Source: Prochilodus magdalenae
Lineage: Eukaryota > Chordata > Actinopteri > Characiformes > Prochilodontidae
Direction of reading: 5' to 3'
Length of the DNA stretch: 64,000 nucleotides
Assembly: GCA_024036415.1 (NCBI GenBank)
Contig: JAMWET010006972.1
Location: forward strand, 1 to 64,000
Part shown: piece by piece, positions 1 to 44,339 of the stretch
How positions within the stretch are numbered: position 1 is the stretch's first letter
How the letters are laid out: every line of letters starts with the position of its first letter
Position numbers and translations under genes: made by a program
Notes under the pieces: model-generated
Told to the model about the DNA's origin: nothing
Databases searched by the model: none
The model's input: only the letters and a program-made list of their open reading frames with translations

Positions 1-2016
1 AAAACTGTAATAGTGCAAAGTTTAAATTCAGTAAGAAATTAAACTAAAAATAAAATTTTCAGGCTGAGTGCTTTCTGAATTACTGACCAAGTATTAGCTA
101 AGAACTTCCATTGTGGTGTGTCACTAGAAAAATACCGAACAAAATACCGAAACATTTTGCTGATTTGCATTTGAAAAGTTATCTTAATAAATCTACACAC
201 AGTAACGTAGCATCCAACCTTCTAGCCATAAGGTCATACCCACTTCAAGTGACTAAATGTTTCAGGGAATTTACGAGCTAAAAATAACTACACTGTCAAT
301 CACATTAGACATCACTTACATCAGTGTAAAATTCCTCAGCTCAAGTTTACACAGATCTCTCAGCTATTTAAATAAATCCTAAATAAAGTCTGCATTCTAT
401 AAGACGTCAGTATATAAGGCAGACAGAACTCTCACAGGCCAAAGCGAACAGGTGTTACCAACGAATAATACAGCAAGACCCAAAAACTCAAACCATACAA
501 ACATATGCGCACAAAGTCAAGGGAAAAGACTGTCAATATGGTGTCTGACTGCTGTCTGGGAATTAAAAAAAAAACAGGATAAAGATTCTGTAGAGGAGAG
601 AAGCAAATAATAGGATAAGGACGGGGAACGAGGGAGAGACGTGGAAAAAGTGAGAAAGAGAGAAGAGACTAGAGACAGCAGACTGAAAGCTCTGAAACGC
701 GGCGAGAGGGAGGGCGAGAACATTTGTGTAGGCGGAATTTAAATGGCGAGACTTAAAAAAAAATGCGTTCCACTGCATTCATCTCTTCTAGAAAAACTGA
801 ACAACAAAGAGCTCCAAATAACAACATCTAAACAACCAAGGGCACGGAATTCTATCTGACACAACCATCTTCAGTGCTGGCCCTCACAGACATTTCACGC
901 AAGCTGAATGCCATCAGTCCACTGTTTCTTCATTAAATGTAAGGGATCGTAGTGAGTCAACGCATGTGGGGTAAATGTGCATACAGATCTTGTCTAATAT
1001 GTAGATGTATGTAGAAAGCTGAGGTTGCTTTTCTAGATGTACAACGCAAGGCAATATGCAGGGAATGCTCTTTCAGGAAACCTTGTATTGTGATTATACA
1101 GCCACATGAACACTGACTATGTACCATTCTAGGAAACGGGAACCTGCTATATCTTAATTATGCGTATTTTATTAAAGCAAATAACAGAACTTTCCATTTT
1201 ATCACAATGGACACCGCAATAATAATAATTTGACACCTTACCAAATATTCAGTAGTGATTATTTTGACTCTTTTTAAACATAACTCGAAAATGCTAGCCA
1301 GTACATGATTAGCAATCCCTGCTTTGAATAGGTATACACACAAGTCACAGTATTTGCCATGTAAACATATTGTTTACTCAACTGCAGAAAATATGATTTT
1401 TTTTAATGTTACACACTGATTTACAGACTTTGGCCACATTTCCTTCAAAACAGTGGGGTCTAACCGATCAACAGCAGTCTCACTTCCTACTCTAATTTCT
1501 TTTATAGCATTGTAGTTTCTTGAGAAAGTTATGAAGGAAAAGATTTGCAGTGTTGTCCTCTTAAGCGTGTGTAGAGTCCATTCTTACCTAAGAACAAGTC
1601 CTTAATAATAAAACACTGAGGAACTCTAGAATGTCAGGGAAAGCTGCATAAGTGGGTTTTATGGAGAACTTTCTTCTTAAGAACTAATAAGGCTCACGAT
1701 CACGATGTTTTACAATATACTAAATATAGATCGGTAAATAATTAGCCTGAACTGACTTCATATTTAATCCTAACTATAACCTTGAAATGAACTGATTTAC
1801 ATTTGGTAGATTATTTAAGTGACAGAAAGTTCTCCAGAGTGTTTGAGGACTGGTTGTGATTGGTGTTTTCTGTGATTTTGGCATTTTGAACCTTAACTCT
1901 ACAATGTCAGAGAATTATCCAGAAGTATCTCCTAGTCATGAAATACACCTGTCCTGTATATTTAGTGTTTTAGCGACTCTAACACACCCAATGCAACCAA
2001 AATGGCTAAAAACATA
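1..2016. other. cdkl5 intron, no feature recognised
   Basis: AT-rich intronic sequence after the 91-nt exon. A purine-rich patch at about 560-720 is simple. The cdkl5 exon corresponding to c.555-744 was looked for here on the minus strand and not seen. Confidence 0.5.
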
Positions 2017-3075
2017 CAGCCAGGTCCATAAGTATTAGGACAGTGATATAATCTTGGTGTAATTGCCTTTGTACAACACCTTAATGGATCTGAAATTGAG
2101 CTTTCAAGATGTGAGTGAAGTGTAGACTTTCAGTCGTAATTCAAGGGGTTTAACAAACATACTCCATTTACTTGGAAATCAACATTTTTACATAGTCCCT
2201 CTAATTCCATAGGCTAACTGTACAAATTAACATGATTGAGGATTATTTTTAAAAACTTGCATGGATTCAATAACTGCCTAAAGTCTGGAACTCTCTGATC
2301 CATCAACAAACAGAGAATTTCCTTCCTTAAAATGCTTTTCCAGGAATTTACTGACATCGGCTTCGGTCACTGCTTGTTTTTGTCTTAAGTAATGTTCAAG
2401 CACGTTCAATTAGGCTGAGGCTCAGAAGAGATTTAACAATGTTTCATTTCTTTGCCTTGGTTTGCCTTCATAATATCTGGGTCTTTATCCATCTATACCA
2501 GAAAAGTGCTGTCAGTGTTTGATTAAATCTGAGAAAATGTAGCTCTGTATACCTCAGAATTCATTTTGCTACTTCTATCATCGGTCACGACATGCACTGG
2601 CAGCCATACATGCCCATGCTATAACACTACCTCGTTGTTTTACAGATGACGTGGTATGCCTCGGATCATTAGCCCTTCCTTTTTTTTCCATACTCCTGTC
2701 TTCACATCATTCTTGTACAAGTTGTTCTTGGTTTGTCTATCCAAAGAGTGCTGGTCCAGAACCAGGCAGGGCTTTTTAGACCTTTCTGTTCCTCAGTGTT
2801 ACCAGAGGGTTGCAACTTATTTACATTCATGAAAGTGTATTTTGACTGCAGACTTTTGACAATGATATGTAACAATGACTAGACATTGTGAAGGAGATTA
2901 TTTTCTTTTGGGGTAGCTGATTTTGCCAGTGCATTTCTTTTTAAGAATGCACCAAATATTTGATTTGGCTGCTGTTGAAATGGTTCTTCAATCTCTCTGA
3001 TAGGTTTGATTTTTTTCCCCAGCCTAATAATGGTCCCCTTCTTTTAACACCTCTCTGGACTGCTGCTACCAAATG
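2017..3075 (-). mobile_element. degenerate Tc1/mariner-like element, minus strand
   Basis: It begins just after a TA dinucleotide with CCAGGTCCATAAGTA, followed by a segment that matches a widespread fish Tc1-like element as I remember it, including AATTCAAGGGGTTTAACAAA, GTTTTACAGATGACGTGGTA and ATCTCTCTGATAGG. The transposase would be encoded on the minus strand but is full of stops and small deletions. The right end is lost near the transposase N-terminus. Confidence 0.75.
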
Positions 3076-3380
3076 TGTATTCAACAGGTGGAATTAGAAT
3101 ACATGTAAGTCTACTACTAGTGTGTCACTGTACAAATGCTTATGGACTGTTGTCCCAGCATTCCCCTGTGTGTACCATTCCCTCTGTCAAGGCAAGAAGC
3201 CTCTTGTCAGGAGTTGGAGGAGGTGGCAGGAGTCTTCCTTTGCCGTTTAGTTCGTCGACGAAATGGCCATTGAGAACGAGGCCATGGATGTAATCAAAAG
3301 CTTGTGGAAAGCTCCAGATTCCTAGTCTTTTTTCCAGTTTCACTTTGTGTACCTCTTGGTGTTAATGATCAAATTTCGTC

Positions 3381-3840
3381 CCCATTTCTGGATTTGTATC
3401 TATCCCTGGACCTGTCTCTGTTTAATTCCCAGGCCCTGCTGCTGTCGCACTCCCTGTCCCAGTTACAGTAGTCATACAGTCCCCTGTCTAGTCCCTCACT
3501 CAATGTGTTCCTTATCCCTAGTCTAGTGTTACATCTTCTGGCAAGTGTGGTGTTCAATCTCCTGTCCTGTTTGGTCTCTCACCCTTCGTTTAGTCTAATG
3601 TCCAGCACTCTGCTCAGTTATGTCCCTGCATGTGTTCCTGGTCAGTCCTCCTACTTGGCTTCCACTGCAGATGGCCTTTTGTATTCGCACCTCAGGAGCT
3701 CCGCATTAGGAGGGGGTTCTGTCACAGGTTCCTTAGTCTTTCCCTGTGTGTGCCTCTTTCTGTTGCTATTAGTCCTCCCACCTGTGTGTAGTTCCTGTCA
3801 CCTCCTCCACCCAGGTGTTCCCTACAGTGATTGGTGTATG
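3381..3840. repeat. pyrimidine-rich, probably retroelement-derived segment
   Basis: A C- and T-rich strand-skewed stretch (many CTGTCC, CCCTGTC and GTCCC words). The open frame at 3505-3852 inside it is leucine- and serine-rich low-complexity sequence and is not supported as a gene. Origin is uncertain. Confidence 0.3.
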
Positions 3841-4005
3841 TGCAGCGGATAACACCACTACCAACCAAGAAGCTACCGTCCCATGTGGGAGACTGAGGCT
3901 CAAATCCTGGTATGGGTTACTATGCTGTGCTACACCAATAAGAGTCCTTGGGCAAGACTCCTAACACTCTGGATAAGAGCATCAGCTAAATGTAGTGATG
4001 AGAGA
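3841..4005 (+). mobile_element. tRNA-derived SINE
   Basis: A degenerate B-box, GGCTCAAATCCTGG, lies at about 3898-3911 and a typical fish SINE tail, CTGGATAAGAGCATCAGCTA, at about 3969-3988. The order (tRNA-like head, then V-SINE-type tail) fits a SINE inserted in the cdkl5 intron. Confidence 0.65.
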
Positions 4006-4430
4006 CCATTGTGTTTAGGCATTTCTAGCCCTTTGTTTCAGTCCTTCCTTGTCCAATTTCGGTCTGTCTGTGTTTATTGTTTAAAATATTGGTATCTGAC
4101 ATTTTTATGTACTCCAATAGACCAGAATGTTTAGGTAATGCAGTGCTGTTGGGCTACAATGTCAGGATTATATTTACCTATACCCCAGTAAATAATAATA
4201 ATAATAATTATAATAATTATAACAATAAAACCACATTAACTACTATTTAAGAATCATCCTTGTACTAAGATGCTTCAGAAAATCCAGTTCCAATAAAACT
4301 AATCAAAAGAACAGGGGATAAAAACCAGTGCACCAGAGACTCCTAGGAGTCAGGAAAAGAACTTACAGTAAGATGCTTCACAGAAAGCTGTGTAAGGCAG
4401 ACGAGGACGAAGAGACATGTACAACACTCA

Positions 4431-36359
<31,929 letters not shown>

Positions 36360-36551
36360 GAAGTCGAAAGGCGGGGGGAGAGGCGCGGGTCCGCGACAAG
36401 AGGAAGGGGGGTGACAGGGAGGTCAGGACACACACCAACAGGCATCACTCGAATGGGTCATTGGAGCCAGAACCCTGTTCCCTTTTGGCTGCAGTGTTGG
36501 TGCCATATTCCTAACACTCACTTGCTGAAACAATCACACACGCACATTCAC
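36360..36551 (-). promoter_or_regulatory. cdkl5: probable cdkl5 5'UTR with upstream ORF
   Basis: Directly upstream of the cdkl5 ATG. A plausible acceptor, CATTTACAG, ends at 36552, so the UTR part of this exon may be 36551-36360; a second acceptor-like TGTTTCAG lies a little closer to the ATG. The segment holds upstream ATGs. The nearest opens a 30-codon frame at 36445-36356 (MPVGVCPDLP...) whose TGA overlaps the main ATG as ATGA. The exon boundary is inferred. Confidence 0.5.
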
Positions 36552-38939
36552 CTGTAAATGAAATAGAGAAAAGTCTGGTTAGGGGGAAAAGAAGTCAAAC
36601 AGACCTCTTGTTGCATACTCTTGATTAAGGCACACGGACTGCACAAAGCTATCACAAGCCAAACTTCTACCTCAGAAAGTCCTGTGCATTTTGCTCCTTT
36701 ACACGCCCAGAATCTGCCCACTTTGGTGGGAAATGCCTCTTAACTGACATGCAAAGTGCCAACCCAAGAACACACCTGTAGTGTGACAACTAGGCATGAG
36801 CTGTTCGACCTTTCATAAAGTATGTTATTAACGGCATAAAATAACTGATAAATGAGAGCATCAAGTTAAAGACAGTGGAGTTTTTTACCCACACTATGAT
36901 GAACGAAGCAGGCATTTCCAAGTCCTTCTATTTATATACATATATATTTTAAATCAAAACCTTTATATAAATATTACTGGATTTGCCATTAGCCCAACAG
37001 CAGCCTGGGAGGTTGCTTTTTAAACAAAACCAGGTTCGTTATTATGGTACGGGTGTGGATGCTCACTAGAGACTATTGATAATGGTGAACCGCAAAATAC
37101 ATTTGGGGATCTTGAGACAAACTTTGGTGACACAAGATCATGGTCCATAAAGCAGAAATAGTTTTTATTTAAATATATATTTAAACTTCTAAAACACATA
37201 AAGAAGAAACACAGCCTCTCCAGTGCTAACAGCTACAAATACAGCCCTCTGCCCTACTCTGGAAAACCCACCACTCCACCCGTATTCAGACACATCAACA
37301 TAAAATCCCTTCTACAAATGAGCCTAAAACAGCCCAAAAGGGTCCAGTGCATTGGGCCACCGTTTGCAGCCACCCTGAACCCCTACTAGGGCCATGACAT
37401 AACCTGTTCCTACCTTGAGTCAGACCACTTCTGTGAAGCACTGGCAATGTGCTTGGGATGTTGTGGACCTCCTGACTTCATCACTATGCTATTGCCTCCT
37501 AGTCCACTGCTAAGAAAAGATAGAGGGTCTGGCAGACAGAGCGAAGCCATCCTCTAAGTGCCCCAGTGCCCGGTGAGGAAAGCAGCCAGCCTGGAAGCTG
37601 TAGATGTACCTTCAACATAGGTTCTGGACACAGATTTTCCTGTTCCCACATATAGCCACATAAAAATGGCCATATGCATTTGTTACCTGTTTTATGGTAT
37701 ACAAGTCTCTGTTTGCTCCTTCTGCAGCCATGCCGTGATTGTATACAAGCTTCAAGGGACCATATTATGCAATAAGAGCTTATGAAAGTACCATGCATGT
37801 TTACTATCGTGGCATACCAAGCTACCAAATCCTGTCTTGTACCTGAGATACACCATTTTCAAAACTGGCAGGAAACACACTAACAAATGTGAGGGCATTT
37901 AGCCTAAATGCTTTCTCAAGGATCAGGACATGGAGGGAGAAAACCTGCTGCACAAAAAAGGGTTCCAACGCACTTCATTAGAACGAAGCTGATAAAATTC
38001 AGATACTTTGAGCCAGCTTAATGTACATTAGGCATCAGACACTACATATACGTGTGGGTGGAGCACCTGAAGCTGAGACTAGCAAAAAGCTAACTGCTGA
38101 CTGTAAGCAACTGTTATGTATGTTAACAACATCTGCCTGTAGCTCCAGTACAAAACAATAAAGGCAAACTTTAGACATCAGACATCTCCTGGCTGATCCA
38201 ATACAGACAGGGCTTTGGTCAAATCATGACTTTAATTTTGCTTTAATTCTGTATAATAATGATTTAATGTAAAGATGCCACTCTAAGACATGGAGATGTA
38301 CATCTATCAGTTGCTGAAATGACCACTGACTGTTTAGGCGACTGTGAAATGATTAACTGTCTGCCTAATGCCATCATACGACACACTGACACACACTTGA
38401 GCTGACTCAAACGTTACTGAAAACACTTAAATGCTCAAGTGGCAGCAATCTGAGCATCAGACCATTTTCATCACACTTCACTGTAGAACCTTCAAGGAAT
38501 TCTATCATTCCTGGAAGGAACCATGCCACAGTTCCAGGCCGTAGCCATTAGACAGAACACAACGCAGTGATGCTAATCAAAGCAAGGTGCTGCAGAATTG
38601 TGTCTTCCAGCTTGCATAGATCAAACGATAACTGCATTCACTGCAGGGAGCTGGCGAGCAGGTGCTCCGGACAGCTTTATTTAAGAGCAGGATTTACTCT
38701 GCACATGGTTTTAGGCAGGGTGATCAGGTTCCAGCGTCCACTGTCATAGCCACCCTGCATCCAACGCTTTGTCTCCAGTTTTCCCCCCCTCTTGGCCACC
38801 ACATCTCATCTCTCCTTACTGTGCTGTGATGACGGGAGTGTTTGTTGGCGGAATGAAGAGCTCTGCCATATCCACGTCGCATGAAGGCGATGCGCTGCTG
38901 TACACCAACGGCTACCTGTGTGCATTCAACGCATGTAAA
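36552..38939. other. cdkl5 5' noncoding region, no exon recognised
   Basis: Likely an intron within the cdkl5 5'UTR if transcription starts near 39.5 kb. The frame at 37499-37828 (minus) has no recognisable domain. Confidence 0.4.
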
Positions 38940-39760
38940 CGGGAACGTGCATCTGCGTTATTAGGTGTGCGTGCGCGTGCGTGCACGCGCGCACTCGAGC
39001 CATTCGTGGGTGGATCAAAGTTCAACCGTTATAATTTACGTGACAGAAATTCGCCCCGTATATGTGGATGAGGATGAAGCTGAGGACGGTGGTTACGGTG
39101 ACGAAAGGGGACGCGCGCGGGAAAGCTTGTTGCACGACATGCCCATCCTCGCGCTCTCCCTAACGGCCACAGCGCATACGGAGAGCGATGTAACGGCCGC
39201 TAATGAGGAACTCAGGCTTATTTCATAAGCATTGCGGGGAAACAGGGTTACAAAGCCCCGGAAAGCCTCGACATTTTGAGTTGAGAGTATTCGACTCGTC
39301 TTGCCAGTGTGTGGGCAGGCAACGCCACAGATGTGCTAACGTTCATCTCCGTCTGTGGAAAAACCACGAACTGTGAGGAAAACAGGTGCCGCGACAACAT
39401 ACATGTCCCCCTCCTGAACGAATTAAGACAACAACAAAACGACGGTATGAAACTCACTCAGGTCCTCGACGACAGCGCGCTGACTCTGCACTCACGGGCG
39501 CGGAGGGATGTTTTCATCCTTTACCTGCAATGGTAACCCATCATTACAGCTGCAACACTATCCACCTCCATTCCGCTCCATTCACCACCTACCAGCGCGA
39601 GAGCCACAGCCGCGCCGTGATGACTGACGCGGCTGCCGGCCAATCAAAACGCCCCGCGAACCTCACGCAGTCCAATCGTAGCAAGAATGCGGCGAGAATG
39701 ATCCAAAGGGGTGGGACCTCAAGTGTTGTTCGGTTGAGCAGGGTTTTGTCCCTTTCTGTT
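38940..39760 (-). promoter_or_regulatory. cdkl5: CpG-rich region, likely cdkl5 promoter and noncoding first exon
   Basis: CpG-dense against an AT-rich background, with two CCAAT boxes near 39640-39675 (CCAATCAAAACG and TCCAATCG on the plus strand). On the minus strand a GTGAGT donor follows 39458, so a noncoding exon of roughly 39458-39600 is possible. A 30-bp alternating purine-pyrimidine run sits at 38965-38994. The open frames here (such as 38769-39071 and 39386-39790) are expected in GC-rich promoter DNA and match no protein I know. Assignment to cdkl5 rests on position and orientation. Confidence 0.5.
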
Positions 39761-39799
39761 AAACTGAGAGGGTTAAAAAAGATTGAGTGACGTTTATAT

Positions 39800-41040
39800 C
39801 ATGCCGTACGTGTTGATGTATTTATTAGAGGAGACGCTTTCAAACATGTTCGTTTCAGAATTTGGTAAATATGCCAATTTCAAATCATATATATATGCAA
39901 ATAAATAACTAACTAAATAAATAAATAAATTGTTTTAATATTAAGACTTAGTTTTGACTTGCTTATTTAAAAAAATAATATTTCTACTTAATAATGCAAT
40001 ATAAATAATAGTGATTTGTAAGATGTTATTGTTTTACAATATTGTACCATTGTAATACAATTAATAACGGTAATAACTCATTAGATAAACTACTGCTGGT
40101 TTTAACCAAATAAGCTAACATTGTTCTAAAGGGAATTTCCACATATTTTTTCTAAAGGCATCCATGATTTAATGACTATAAAGGAAAGGAATTCATGATG
40201 GTTTTCTGTGAAATGCCACAGTCGAATAGTTGGTAGTGGTAAAGTGGTAGTGATTGGAACCAGACGTCTAAATAGAGCAATGCCTCTAAACCCACGCAGA
40301 AAGTTATTACATTAAACGGTTACAAAATACCTTTCTTGATAACTTAAACTTTACTACATTTACTCAACCACTGAGCCCTGTAGAATTTTTAAAAATTCGG
40401 TGGAATTCCCCTTTAAACAAGCGCGGGGAGCGTTGCTTGTATGCGGAGCAGCATCAGACAGGCCAACACAGGCAGCGCACAATGAGGCCCAACGCTGGTG
40501 TGCGGTTCCACCTAGCGACCAGACAAAGAACTGCACTCTTTATTTAAAATCCGAATAAACACCATTACATAATAACAATAATAACAATAATAACAATAAT
40601 AATAACGTAGTTATTTAGGGAGAAAAGCATCATAAAAATCTAATCGATAAAAACAACACGAATATTATTATGCTGAATCTTTAATTGATTGCTGCCTAGA
40701 CCTGCTGGTAAGCCCTTCTCTAGCTAATATATTACTGTCACTATAGATTAAATTCACTTTATATGACTTTTGACTGCTCAATAAGTCAGGAAATGTTGGG
40801 CAAGGCATTTTATTCAGTGATTAGTTGTTTGGCTGGCTGTGACAGACAGGACGCTCATTTTCCTCCAAAACAAAAGAGATTATCACATGATCACTAACTG
40901 AAACTAGTCAGGTCACATACATTTCAGAATACTGCGCTGTGCAAAATTTAAAAAACGTCCCTGTTTGTGCGAATCAGCCACAGAAAGTCCAGACTGAAGT
41001 TTGCAGTGTGCTCTGAGCCGCCTGCTCCACAGGGATCCTG
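39800..41040. other. AT-rich spacer between the two promoter regions
   Basis: Mostly AT-rich unique sequence with an (AAT/AAC) microsatellite at about 40565-40610 and a short GC-richer patch near 40425-40520. No coding exon seen. Confidence 0.5.
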
Positions 41041-41084
41041 GGGAACTGCAGTAGCTGCTTAATGCTGGACATGCGCGGATGGGC

Positions 41085-41152
41085 TGGAAAAATGGCGGCC
41101 AGCAGCGATGAAAGCAGAGAAGACCGCTGAGATTCCCGAGACTACACGGTAC
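41085..41152 (+). promoter_or_regulatory. scml2: likely scml2 noncoding first exon with YY1-type motif
   Basis: AAAATGGCGGCC at about 41088-41099 matches the YY1 element found near transcription starts of many vertebrate promoters. Two overlapping donors follow: GTACGT after 41148 and GTAAGA after 41152. The ATG inside the motif opens only 12 codons (MAASSDESREDR) before a stop, so the exon is probably noncoding. The next supported exon begins at 46225. The link to scml2 is inferred from strand and position. Confidence 0.5.
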
Positions 41153-41314
41153 GTAAGACCACTGCCCTCGTCTCCTGCTCGTGTTCAGGTAGTGGAGCAG
41201 CTGTAGCACATTTCTAGATGTGGCTCGGATTAAAGAGGGAGCAGCACGAACCGCACATACAGATTAGTGTTTTCGCATGTGTTCCTGTGTCTGTTATTCA
41301 CAGAACTAGGCACT

Positions 41315-41317
<3 letters not shown>

Positions 41318-41382
<65 letters not shown>
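41318..41382. repeat. (CT)n microsatellite
   Basis: About 32 CT units without interruption, about 170 bp after the likely scml2 first exon. It generates SLSLSL and RERERE open frames on the two strands. Confidence 0.95.
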
Positions 41383-41389
<7 letters not shown>

Positions 41390-41984
41390 GTCCTGCCTGT
41401 GTGGTTATGTGGTGAACTGTGGATGTGTAATGGTGGTAAATAAACAGACACCTCTACTGTATAGTAATTACACGGTTACAGTCGCTGAACTTCAGCGCCT
41501 CAGTGAACCTGATGGTTGGTGAGTGTGAGTGTGTTGGGCTGGGGTCTCTGAGATCGCCGTGATGGGGTCTCTGTTCTTTCTGTATTGTTTGTTTATTTGT
41601 GAAAACACTACCATAACTATTAGCTCTGATATCAGTAACACGGTAAGCCCCTACAGGGCCGGTTTTGTATTATCTGATTGAATATAGAGAAAATGTTAAG
41701 GATGTATCAGAGCAGTTCAGCGCCTTCGTCCAGTTACTGCTGTGATTGGCAGGCAGGGGAAGTGGGCGGGACTGGACACGCCCACGAGTGGATTACAGTG
41801 GATTAGTGGGTCACTATTGTAGAATAAGACAATGGAAGTAATTTTAAAATTCGTTATTTTTAATTACTTACAACATAATTAATTGTACCATATAAGCTAA
41901 TGCAGTGACCTAAAATAACTTACTCAGCCAAAATTACTTCAGCTAAAAATGCAGTAATAAAAAATTAGCTGTTAATTCAGACTA

Positions 41985-41987
41985 TTT

Positions 41988-42030
<43 letters not shown>

Positions 42031-42044
42031 GTCTTTCTTTCTTT
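41985..42044. repeat. (TTTC)n microsatellite
   Basis: About 15 TTTC units with one GTCT interruption near 42030, in the scml2 first intron. Confidence 0.95.
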
Positions 42045-43250
42045 GATTTGACTTTTGCTCACACTGTAGTTCCTATAAGTTGACATCTTGATTGTGATAA
42101 AAATATCTTTTTGCTGAAACATCTTTAATTCACTCAATTAATTAATTCAAAAATTTAATTCAAATATCAATTTTATAAGATTAAAAAAGAAAATGCATAT
42201 GATATTAGTTTATTTATGACTGTATTCTGTTTTTCCTATTGCACATTGATATCATGAATATTGCTTTGTAAATAGATTCTAATGATATTTAAAACTCATA
42301 TGTGATGCTATAATTTATTTGTGCTCTGGATCTTATGGTGTTTAGGCGGTGCTTGGCTGTTGAGCCAAAATGTCTTCTGTTTTATGTACTTACTGGACAT
42401 TAATGGTGTAACCCTTCAGTAATAATAATAAACATTGACAGATATCTACATGGAGGGAACTGGATGTTTTCCATAATAAGCTTCCTGTATCAGTGCATCC
42501 CTGTTTGTTTTGTAGTCTTCAGCACATCTCCAGTACGTGTATGTGCTGTTTTTAAATGAAAGATAGTCTTTTTAGAATAAAAGAAATATAAATCTAGATA
42601 TGTATATTTATTATTACCACATGTGTGATCTACAGCTGTACCACACTCCGTGTCCTGTGGTTTATTTTGACTTCATTCATGTGTCCTTGGCCCCCTTATT
42701 GGAGTCTTCAGTTTACTTTAGGATAGTGTAAACTTGCTGTGTGTAAAAGGAAAGCTTCCTGTGTGCTGGGGACAGAGGGGAGGGCGTGGGGGTCCTTCAG
42801 CAGACAAAGTGGGGGGAGCTCACGAAAAAGTAGACATCGTCTGTTAATGGGAGGTGTCGGAATCCTTTTCATGTGCTCCTGTGGCCTCCTGTGGACGCAC
42901 ATGGCCCACTTGCCTTTTAGGGCAGTTTGGAATCTTTATGACAGTTTAGTGAATGGAGTCACTGTCTAACACAGAGAACGGGAAAGCCAGCAGAGCAGTG
43001 TTAGTGTGGCGAGGAGCAGAAGGTGAATGGAAATGTTGGTGCAAGCTTGAGGACGCTTGGTCTCTGCTTCTTCAGCAGGAGGAATTGATTACAGATTTGG
43101 GTTTGTGCTCCTCGTGGCCTGGGGTCGACCTTACCTATGGATGAACGTAAGACGTTTCTAGAAATGTGGAGCTTTTGGGAATTATTTTAGTTTAGGTTTG
43201 ACGGTTTGGTGTTATTCTGCATGGACGCTGTGTCTAGTCTTTAGAGTAAA
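42045..43250. other. scml2 first intron, no exon recognised
   Basis: AT-rich, with a GC-richer patch at 42740-43140. Frames at 42708-42969 (both strands) match no domain I know. Confidence 0.4.
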
Positions 43251-43254
43251 GATG

Positions 43255-43395
43255 CCAAGAATGGTTCTTTTGCCCTAGGAGAACCACTTTTGGATCTGTA
43301 AAGACCCTTTTAATTGATGGGACTTTAAAGAACCATTTTTCTGGCTCTAAAAGAAGCACCTCATGATGTAAAGGTTCTATACCAGTTCAAAAGGC
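43255..43395. repeat. palindromic MITE-like repeat
   Basis: Repeated AAGAACC and GGTTCTT words in both orientations (AATGGTTCTTTTGCCCTAGG, TTTAAAGAACCATTTTTC, GTAAAGGTTCTATACC) resemble a common fish miniature repeat. Confidence 0.4.
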
Positions 43396-44300
43396 TGAAC
43401 GATTTGGGAAATAATGGGTAGTTGCAATTGTCTTAGAAATATACAACTACTGAAACTGTTTCATTTAATATTTAAATATTAGAAAAATATTTATGTGTAT
43501 GTATATATGTATATATTATCTGTAAATTAGGTTAAGGGCCTGTGTTTGCTCAAATAGAATAGCAAATATATTTTTGAAGCTTGAGAACACAATGGAAAAA
43601 ATAAAACATTTTAATATAAAATGAGCTTTTACATTTGCACAAGCCACACTGTATGTTATAATTTTTATTTTGTTTATATCTGTGGCAGTTAGTGCAATAA
43701 CACTAGGGTCTTAATATTAAAACCATTACGTATCGCAATTGTATGTGATACTGTGTCAATTGTAAAAAAGAAAAAAAATAATAATAATTTTAGTTATCAC
43801 TTAGATGCAGAGATTGTTGGTAGAGAGTTCAATAAGTGTTGTGTTTAAAGCCCTGCTGTCTAAATAGAGGTGTTTTTACCACTTCTACTCCAGGGTAAAT
43901 AATTACCATAAGGGTGCTAGCTTGTTAGCAAACCTAGCTAACTAGTTAATGTTTTTAATAATCCTACAGTACATTTTAAATCTAAATTAAATTGCAGTAT
44001 ATTACTTTCTTTAAAGTATCAAAATACATCACATTATATTGAATCACCTTCTTGCCACCACATAGCACTAACCTGCTGTATTTGTGTTTGAATACTGTTG
44101 CTACGTCTAGTAAGTAGTCTGCTCCCAACATGGAACACTCTTCCTTTAATTTCCAGTCAGAACAGCCATTAAATGGAAACGATCCATTTCTCAGAAGATA
44201 CTTCTGAAGGTGTTGCATTGACAAGATAATCCACGATTCCATTGCAGCTACTGACCAAAACTGGAACAAAACAACATTTACAGTGGCGTTTTATTAAGCG

Positions 44301-44310
44301 ATGACGTCAT
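44301..44310. promoter_or_regulatory. perfect CRE/ATF palindrome
   Basis: ATGACGTCAT is a full CREB/ATF site, next to the AT palindrome-like TTAATTTAATTAATGG. It lies in the scml2 first intron. Function is not shown by sequence alone. Confidence 0.4.
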
Positions 44311-44339
44311 TAATTTAATTAATGGCCGCCAAGCTTTCT

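Noticed and set aside
3505..3852. 115-codon hydrophobic frame
   Set aside because: Pyrimidine-rich, repeat-derived DNA gives Leu/Ser/Val runs; no start context or homolog recognised.
3898..3911. tRNA B-box-like sequence as a true tRNA gene
   Set aside because: No cloverleaf can be built around it and a SINE tail follows.
38769..39790. Several overlapping open frames of 75-134 codons
   Set aside because: CpG-rich DNA has few stops; frames overlap on both strands and match nothing known, so the region is read as promoter.
41218..41451. Open frames over the (CT)n tract on both strands
   Set aside because: Low-complexity translation of the microsatellite; no splice or domain evidence.
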